From assembly GCF_002812705.1 (NCBI RefSeq), contig NZ_CP025030.1:496001-560000 (forward strand): 64,000 nucleotides of DNA, in the 5' to 3' direction. Shown here piece by piece: positions 62,813-64,000 of this stretch. The number at the start of each line of letters is the position of its first letter. Position 1 is the stretch's first letter. A program made the translations under genes and the position numbers. Source of the stretch: Achromobacter spanius. Lineage in GTDB: Bacteria > Pseudomonadota > Gammaproteobacteria > Burkholderiales > Burkholderiaceae_B. A model generated the notes under the pieces. The model had not been told where the DNA came from. It did not search any database and saw only the letters and a program-made list of their open reading frames with translations.

Positions 62813-63925
62813 ATGAGCAGCGCTTTCCAACCCTGGGACAACCCGATGGGCACCGCCGGGTTCGAGTTCATTGAATATGCCGCGCCGGATCCCGCTGCGC
62901 TGCGCAAGGTGTTTGAACTTTTGGGCTTCAAAGCCATTGCCAAACACCGCCACAAGGACGTCACTCTGTACCGTCAGGGCGGCGTCAATTTCCTGATCAA
63001 TGCCGAACCGGATTCCTTTGCCCAGCGCTTTGCGCGCCTGCACGGACCGTCGATCTGTGCAATTGGTTTCCGCGTTCAAGATGCCAATGCCGCTTACAAG
63101 CGCGCATTGGAACTGGGCGCATGGGGATTCGACTCGCATAGCGGCCCCATGGAACTGAACATTCCAGCCATCAAAGGCATCGGCGACTCGCTGATCTACC
63201 TGGTTGACCGCTGGACTGGCAAGGAAGGCCATGGCGGCATTGGTGACATCAGCATCTATGACGTGGACTTCGTCCCCGTGGATCCGGGCAATGCGCAGGC
63301 GGACCTGAACCACCGCGGAGCCGGCTTGACGTTGGTGGACCACTTGACGCACAACGTGCACAAGGGCCGCATGGCTGAGTGGTCGGAATTCTACGAGCGC
63401 CTGTTCAACTTCCGTGAAGTGCGCTACTTCGACATCGAAGGCAAGGTGACCGGCGTGAAGTCGAAGGCGATGACGTCGCCGTGCGGCAATATCCGCATTC
63501 CGATCAATGAGGAAGGCACCGAGGAGAAGGGGCAGATCCAGGAATATCTGGACCTGTACCGCGGCGAAGGCATCCAGCACATTGCCATGGCGACGGATGA
63601 CATCTACAGCACCATTGAAGCGCTGCGCGAGTCGGGCGTGGTGTTTCTGGATACGCCGGAAACGTACTACGAACTGCTGGACCGCCGCCTGCCCAATCAC
63701 GGGGAAGATGTAGCGCGCCTGCAGAAAAACCGTATCCTGCTGGATGGCGCGCCCGGTGGCGGCCTTTTGCTGCAGATCTTCACGGAGAACCAGATCGGCC
63801 CGATCTTCTTCGAGATCATCCAGCGCAAAGGCAACGACGGGTTTGGCGAAGGCAACTTCAAGGCCCTGTTCGAATCGATCGAACTGGACCAGATGCGCCG
63901 CGGCGTGGTGAAGAACGTCGAGTAA
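62813..63925 (+). CDS. hppD: 4-hydroxyphenylpyruvate dioxygenase
   Basis: 370 residues from the ATG at 62813 ([26 protein letters not shown]), with GGAG seven bases upstream. It has two VOC-type modules. The iron-binding 2-His-1-Glu set is in [20 protein letters not shown] and LLLQIFTEN, and the C-terminal helix gate ends [16 protein letters not shown]. It converts 4-hydroxyphenylpyruvate to homogentisate in tyrosine catabolism; the product can also form pyomelanin. The divergent Lrp-type gene is its likely regulator. Confidence 0.97.
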   Translation: MSSAFQPWDNPMGTAGFEFIEYAAPDPAALRKVFELLGFKAIAKHRHKDVTLYRQGGVNFLINAEPDSFAQRFARLHGPSICAIGFRVQDANAAYKRALELGAWGFDSHSGPMELNIPAIKGIGDSLIYLVDRWTGKEGHGGIGDISIYDVDFVPVDPGNAQADLNHRGAGLTLVDHLTHNVHKGRMAEWSEFYERLFNFREVRYFDIEGKVTGVKSKAMTSPCGNIRIPINEEGTEEKGQIQEYLDLYRGEGIQHIAMATDDIYSTIEALRESGVVFLDTPETYYELLDRRLPNHGEDVARLQKNRILLDGAPGGGLLLQIFTENQIGPIFFEIIQRKGNDGFGEGNFKALFESIELDQMRRGVVKNVE

Positions 63926-63977
63926 GCGCTTCCCCCGCCAGTGCCCAAGTGCCCTAGCATCGGCACTGGCTTTGTAG

Positions 63978-64000
63978 CCTCACCTTGTGGTGAGGTTTTT
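63978..64000 (+). terminator. Terminator after hppD
   Basis: A 7-bp stem CCTCACC/GGTGAGG (63978-63984 with 63989-63995, loop TTGT) followed by at least five T up to the window edge, 53 bases past the hppD stop. Confidence 0.88.

Overview
The window looks like a chromosomal piece of a high-GC Burkholderiales bacterium of the Alcaligenaceae, most likely Achromobacter or a close Bordetella relative. The reasons are a fused murE-murF gene inside a complete division/cell-wall (dcw) cluster, a Bug/TctC-type receptor, PagP, an autotransporter barrel, and the style of the HppD, SecA and rRNA genes. The assignment rests on gene content and protein character; no database was searched. Almost everything is core chromosome. 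The only mobile DNA is one IS481-family insertion sequence.

Layout. 1-1436: 3' end of an autotransporter, then tRNA-Lys with a strong promoter. 1745-4307: metNIQ methionine importer (minus). 4534-6759: a family-31 glycosidase-like protein that appears to lack key catalytic residues. 7029-18360: mixed housekeeping genes (mnmC, suhB-like, fadD, an M20 amidohydrolase, LysR/YeiH pair, thioesterase, mgtE, pagP, chaC-like). 18565-23540: an Lrp-type regulator, an SDR with an altered active site, and a GntR / Bug receptor / ThDP-enzyme operon. 23700-25407: two copies of a 181-bp palindromic element, the first split by a complete 1285-bp insertion sequence with a 6-bp target duplication. 25418-30595: glyoxalase-like protein, secA, an M23 peptidase and a DciA-like protein.

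30794-49132 is the dcw cluster, all on the minus strand and read from mraZ to lpxC: mraZ, rsmH, ftsL, ftsI, murEF, mraY, murD, ftsW, murG, murC, ddl, ftsQ, ftsA, ftsZ, lpxC. Most neighbours overlap by 4 to 11 bases, so translation is probably coupled. A promoter and a ladder of MraZ-type boxes lie in front of mraZ. rnpB (minus) and the ABC-F gene uup (plus) follow.

51974-55502 holds pyrC with an M20 hydrolase, a small SWIB-domain protein and a small membrane protein. 55709-61077 is an rRNA operon on the minus strand: 16S, a spacer with no tRNA gene, 23S, and two 5S genes each with its own terminator. Upstream lie four spaced -10 elements, two of them in a duplicated module. The window ends with an Lrp-type regulator divergent from hppD.

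No wholly new multi-gene system was found. The best leads are the interrupted 181-bp element, the two enzymes with replaced catalytic residues (GH31-like and SDR), the tandem 5S genes with compensated stem changes, and the repeated rrn promoter modules.
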